This document shows, one piece after another, positions 57,545-64,000 of a stretch of 64,000 nucleotides of DNA. The position numbers and the translations under genes are program-made. The notes under the pieces were generated by a model. The model was given only the letters and a program-made list of their open reading frames with translations, was not told the origin of the DNA and did no database searches. Positions within the stretch are counted from its first letter, which is position 1. Every line of letters starts with the position of its first letter. Source of the DNA: Brachynemurus nebulosus (taxonomy: Eukaryota > Arthropoda > Insecta > Neuroptera > Myrmeleontidae). Where the stretch lies: contig JAPWDM010000008.1 in assembly GCA_035578155.1 (NCBI GenBank), positions 26,250,598 through 26,314,597 of the forward strand, in the 5' to 3' direction.

Positions 57545-59515
57545 GAATTAAAAATACATCATACTATATATATATCTATATATGATCAAGGGGTGCTTTA
57601 TTTTATTATTATTAAATATTTAGCAAAACTTTAAATAATATCGCGTCAAAATAATGTTTAAAAGTGATTAAAAGACAATAGCAGTAAATTTATTGAGATA
57701 ACTGTAAATAAATATGAATCTAATGTTAAACTGTTTATTAACAAATAATACTGCTTAGTAGAAAATTGGACACCTATTGTTTTGTTTTCAGATTTACTTT
57801 TTTGCAATGAAAGACAATTTTAATAACTATGGATACCTATATAAAACTGATATACCCATAAAAAACAAGCATACTCTGATCCCAACAATTTTTTCTCATG
57901 TTAAATTTTGTATGTTCTTACTTCACTGAAACAGACTGTATATTGTCGAATTCATACTTCAATTAGCTTTTCCTATTTATCCCTTAAAATTAACCTCTAA
58001 AATCAAAATTCAATTTTTTATTCTTCACGTCAATAATTGGGCTACCACACTCTACCCCTGTGCTATTTCAAATTTTTGCATCGAATGATTGATTTGAAGA
58101 AAATTTGCCGCAGTTTTTTCGTTTTGCCAGTTTTGATATAGCTTATTTAAAAGAATAGAATTGGCCGCATTTGCTACTGAATCCCAGTTGTATGTATATC
58201 ACCCCACTATAGGGGTATTATTTTCCTCTCCATGGTAGAGCTAGAGAGTTTTTCAGTGACTATCCGTTTCTGAAATTTTTAAATTATACATAGAGTAACA
58301 GTAGAGTAGAATCTTCATAAAATTTATAAATTAATTACAAGGCGTAGTTTAGAGATGAATTGAATGGTTCAGATGAAAAAGGTACATATTCCAAAAACTT
58401 TTATTTTCGGTAAACTAAAAAAAAACTGTTTTATATGAAAAGTAATTTTTTCACAGCAAACTTTTCTATAGGAAAAGTGTTCATCTAGGTTACTAGCCCA
58501 TGTTTAGCCATGAAATTGAAATAAATGTTTTAAAGTATATAAACTATTTACATAAAAATTCCGTGGAATATGTTCCTTTTTCAAGTCAATATTTACAAGT
58601 TGAATAATTACTATAAGTAAATGCAAAGTTTCTGAGCGATCAAAGTCCACTTTACAGTACTCCGTAAATGAAAGTAAGGGTCTATAGTACACCATTAAAA
58701 AAATCGTATTTATAAATACCTAAATGAAATGTATTCAATTTTATTGAACTACCTGATGCAATCATAAAATCTACTTTTTTAATGTTGTTATTATTATGAA
58801 TTTCTTAATATTACTTATTTAATTTAAAATTACTTATTTAAGTAGGTATATCATTGTATTAATATACATATAAATAAGCGAACTATTTCAAGATCTATTA
58901 CTTTTTTTTATAATGTAGTGTATTTTTATACATTGTATATACAGTGCAATATTACCTGTGTGGGAGATATGATATTTCAAGATTTGATATATTTTAATAG
59001 AATTATTTTACTTTTTTGTTATTTCAAAAAGGATATTAAGGCTATGTCGTATATAAGAATATTAAAGCTAAGGTCTAACTAGGTTATATCGTTTACCAAA
59101 CGGTCTAATTTGGACTATTGGTCCTTTATGTGAATAGAATTTGGTCTTATTTTACACCCACCAGATGGAGGCTAATCTAAAATACAAAATGGCTATCTCA
59201 ACTAATTTTGTCATTTTTATGGAATATGTACCTTTTTTAACTGACCAATTCAATTACAAAATTTTATATTCTATAATTGATTTTTTTAAAAAAAAAAAGT
59301 AGGTACGTAACGTAGTAGAAATAGGAGAATTTTCATCAGGGTTGGGTAAAGTGGTTTACAGAATCCATCTTGGGGTATTTATAATCCAATATGAAAAATA
59401 GTTTTCTGAACATATTTAAAATAGAAAATGGAAAACAGCTCTTTAGAATGGATTAAAAATTGCAAAGTGCTTTTCTCCCTATTTGTTTTTTTTTTAAAAT
59501 TTGATTGTAGGTAAA
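57545..59515. other. Gene-free AT-rich stretch
   Basis: No gene or clear repeat. A 63-codon minus-strand frame at 58504-58695 has no supporting feature. Confidence 0.5.
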
Positions 59516-59519
59516 TATA

Positions 59520-59900
59520 AAAGCTCTTTTAAAAAACCGACTTAAAAAAATTAAAAATAATGAATAGTACGAATTTTGAAGTCAGGCGGGGCGTCGCGTC
59601 GTATGAAAGATTGCGATCGGATGTGCTTGAAAAATTCATGAATTCTTCAAGATCTAAATTTTTTTATACTATTAAGTACTTCCCGCCTGACTTCAAACTT
59701 CGTACTATTTATTATTTTTAACTTTTTGAAGTCGGTTTTTTAAAGGAGCTTTTATTTTATACCTTTTAGTGACAATGCTTAGAAGTCCACCCCATTTTTG
59801 TTTTATTTTAATTTTTTTTTATTCCAAATTTCATACGTTTAGGTGAAATAGTTTCCAAAATACTAGCGTCCAAGAAAAATAAAAAATCAATGAAAATCCA
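59520..59900 (+). repeat. Foldback repeat with AAAAACCGAC termini, copy 2
   Basis: It matches 20065-20470 in the same orientation. The inverted pair is bounded by AAAAAACCGACTTAAAAAAA and AACTTTTTGAAGTCGGTTTT, with inner TTTTGAAGTCAGGCGGGGCG and CCCGCCTGACTTCAAAC. The same tail follows (ATACCTTTTAGTGACAATGC, ATTCCAAATTTCATACG). Confidence 0.75.
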
Positions 59901-61558
<1,658 letters not shown>

Positions 61559-61614
61559 GGGTTGAATTGAGAACCTCCTTGTTTTTGAAGTCGGTTAAAA
61601 ATATTTGTTTATAA

Positions 61615-61912
61615 ACCCAATAAATATGACAAAAAATTTAACTACATTTTTTCTTCATATTTCTCATTATTTTAGTAAAATACAGGATCCTAACTTAACG
61701 CTACAACAATTTAAAAGTGAAGCTAGCTATGTTTTCTTTAAAAGAAAAATCGAGAAATTGTGGTTCAATAGCTTTTTTTGGTCGATTTTTTTTATGAAAC
61801 GTAGTTATTTTCATTTTTAAATTATTGTAGTTAAGTTAGGGTCCTGGATATTACTAAAATAATGAGAAATCTAAAAATAAAATGTAGTTAATATTTTTGT
61901 TATATTGGGGTG
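61615..61912. mobile_element. Short TIR element / MITE with 105-125-bp arms
   Basis: The left arm begins ACCCAATAAATATGAC and the right arm mirrors to CACCCCAATATAACAAA. Both carry TTAACTACATTTT, ATTTCTCATTATTTTAGTAA and CCTAACTTAAC. The centre is about 60 bp. A 71-codon frame across it is not coding. The target duplication is unclear. Confidence 0.72.
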
Positions 61913-62825
61913 ATTTTTCTTAGTAATGAGACACTTCGAACTGACTTGGAATTTAATACGATTTTTGACTTATAAAACCATCTATTCTAAATGAAAAAAA
62001 ATGTTTTAATGACAAACGAAAATTACTACAAAAATAAGTATTGAGTCATAAAAAATTTTACTCAAACGAAAGTGCAACTCGAGTTACGGAAAACCTGATC
62101 CGAATAGATCGACTTACATTCAATTCAAGTGACTTTAGTTGAATGCAACTTGAGCTACATCACTAATGTGGGTCATAAGGGTAATATTAAAATAAATTCG
62201 AGTATATCCACATGAATTTCCATTTTAAATGAAACATGGCTTTAATTTTTGATTTTAAATGCAAAATGGTTTAACTGAACTTATTTAAACTAAAAAATTC
62301 AAAATGCAATTTTGCATAAAATCACTTTAAATAATTCCCAGCCCTGTTTAAGGAAACAAAAAAAACTTTTTATAGTCATTAGGAAAATAACAGTCACGAT
62401 CTGGAAAATTTGGGGAACATTAGAACAAGTACTTAAAATATGTAACATAGAATTAATAATAGTAATAAATCTATATTGTCAGCAGAAAATTTGATAATTA
62501 AGTTTTGTTTTTTATTGCAGTTCTATTACAACTTAAATTCCTACGAAAGAAAAAAAAATTGAAAATAAAATTTCCCAGTATTTAGTGATAGCTAATTAAA
62601 AATTTTTTACCTTTGTCCCCTCTTGCAATTTCTAAAGCGTTTAATAATTATCACAAAGAATAAAAATTTAAGTTTTGATAGAAAAAATTTTTGATTGTAT
62701 TCTGTACTATCTTAAAATATAACTTAACTAGAAAATACAATAGAAAATCCAAAAATTTACTCGATTTGAGCGTTACTTTATGGTATTCCTTTTTTTCCTT
62801 TGCAAATATAACGCAATGCAATATA
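61913..62825. other. Gene-free AT-rich stretch
   Basis: No gene or repeat supported. Confidence 0.5.
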
Positions 62826-62829
62826 GGCC

Positions 62830-63035
62830 ATATGCGCTGTTTGATACAATTTGTGTATTACAATATAATCTTTGAGGTCCGAAGGTCCCATAAGACAATT
62901 TAAACCTTTAAAATGTAGCCTATATTAGAATATAAGATACCACCTATTCACAATTTTCGAAATCGGTTGAATACTTAAGATTAGCTCAAACTAACAAAAA
63001 GTCTACATCTTTATTATATTAGTATAATAAGTATA
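62830..63035 (+). repeat. RTE-type retroposon 3' end
   Basis: The order TTTTCGAAATCGGTTGAATA, TTAGCTCAAACTAACAAAAA and TTATTATATTAGTATAA is typical of the 3' end of degenerate RTE-like repeats, which finish in ATTATATTAGTA-type sequence. No reverse-transcriptase coding is present. Confidence 0.55.
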
Positions 63036-64000
63036 TCTTATATATTAGATATTTCGCATTTTTTTATAAGAGCTACCTAATAAATAAAAGATAAAAATTG
63101 ATTATAAATTCAGGGTTGAAACAAGGTTACTTTGTGCTCCAGGGCAGAATAATTTTTTTGGTAACAAGAGTTTTAATAGATAAAAAAAATACGCGAATAA
63201 ATTACTAATCTCAAAATTTAAAAAAAATTAGATTTTAAATGCAACGTATCCGTTTAAAAATTGTACAAAAAATCAGTACTATTTAAAATCTAACATCTTA
63301 ATGCAAAAGTATCGACTTACGAGTAGGTTTTTTTTATTAAAGTTACAATTCATTTCGTTTTCAGTAGTAAGTGACTTATAGTAAGACCTAATAATCCTCG
63401 AAAATTTTTGAACCATTTCAAACGTTCCGTATTTTTATAAATTCTCTGTTTAGAGAATTTATCTTTCGAGTTCTTAAATTCTTTTCGCTTGGTACCTTTC
63501 ACATTGGTTTGTTAGAAATTTTTTCGTACGTATTTTAATTGAGAAGTTAGCTGTTAAAAAACTATTGAGTCTCACAGATCCATGAGTGACTCAATCAGAA
63601 ATCCGTTGAAGGGTGTTTGTTACACAATCATCATGAATAATTTCTATTAAAAACTATTTTAATTTGGATTACAAAATTCAAGTTTTGGTTCCAGGGGTTT
63701 TGAGCTACGCATATTTTAAGGAACCAATTTTTAATATTCTCTCCCACACAAAGAGAAAATTCCTATAAAAATTACTGTGCTCAGCACTACAATCGACGTG
63801 TAAAAGGCGAACATATTAAATTCTGTAAGGTAAAAATATAAAGATTATAATTAATCATAAAAAATTTAAAGGATGGAATGTTCTTTTCGTAATATTATCT
63901 CCGTAAAATTTGTAAAACAGCACAGTAAAAAGTTCCATTACCGACAAAAAAATAATTTTTAATTGTGTTTATTAAAAAAATTTCCATGCTAACATGCTAA
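63036..64000. other. Gene-free AT-rich stretch
   Basis: No gene or repeat supported to the window end. Confidence 0.5.

Overview
The window reads as non-coding DNA from an insect-like arthropod nuclear genome. It is very AT-rich, has long (TA)n tracts, GT-AG introns and Pol III-type tRNA-derived repeats, and carries many short terminal-inverted-repeat (TIR) elements with TTAA, TA, TAA or 8-bp target duplications. The species cannot be fixed from the sequence. There is no complete host gene. Almost every long open frame lies inside a repeat or is a chance frame; the supported coding matter is transposon-derived, plus a few candidate host exons with good splice signals.

The most informative locus is 5651-9352, a DNA transposon with about 465-bp TIRs. 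Its minus strand encodes one long reading frame (8688 down to 6419) broken only by in-frame TAA codons. The C-terminal half looks like an XPG/FEN-type (PIN-fold) nuclease: IIDGG, VFDG, EADAD and GCDT blocks in the right order. A second long-TIR element at 29491-30487 keeps only the end of a related protein, an eight-cysteine domain that the first copy lacks. A third TIR fragment (33885-35770) was split by a nested TTAA element. An XPG-encoding Academ-type (AcademX-like) DNA transposon is the best fit, as inference.

The rest is a dense layering of non-autonomous elements. TTAA (piggyBac-like) elements lie at 2513-3415, 17278-18028, 23571-24324, 33929-35654 with 34727-35580 nested inside, and probably 47724-48405. 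hAT-like elements lie at 22975-24613, 36321-37203 (perfect 8-bp duplication) and 39190-39522. A Harbinger-like MITE is at 31405-31862 and pogo/Tigger-like MITEs at 33608-33804 and 54996-55499. Other TIR elements are at 25799-26529, 27239-27915, 28324-29170 (with the tail of a transposase-like gene), 51940-54102 and 61615-61912. Penelope-type hairpins occur at 8767-8868, 14227-14340, 37398-37805 and 42985-43197. A SINE with target duplication is at 24677-24893, RTE-type 3' tails are at three sites, and a tRNA-like unit sits in ~350-bp tandem repeats at 14754-15166, 42383-42804 and 47406-47720.

Candidate host exons on the plus strand are 18341-18422 and 19888-20061 (separated by a 1.5-kb intron), a promoter/first-exon-like region ending at 40109, and a weaker one at 56838. 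They are GC-richer than their surroundings and have good splice sites, but I do not recognise the proteins.
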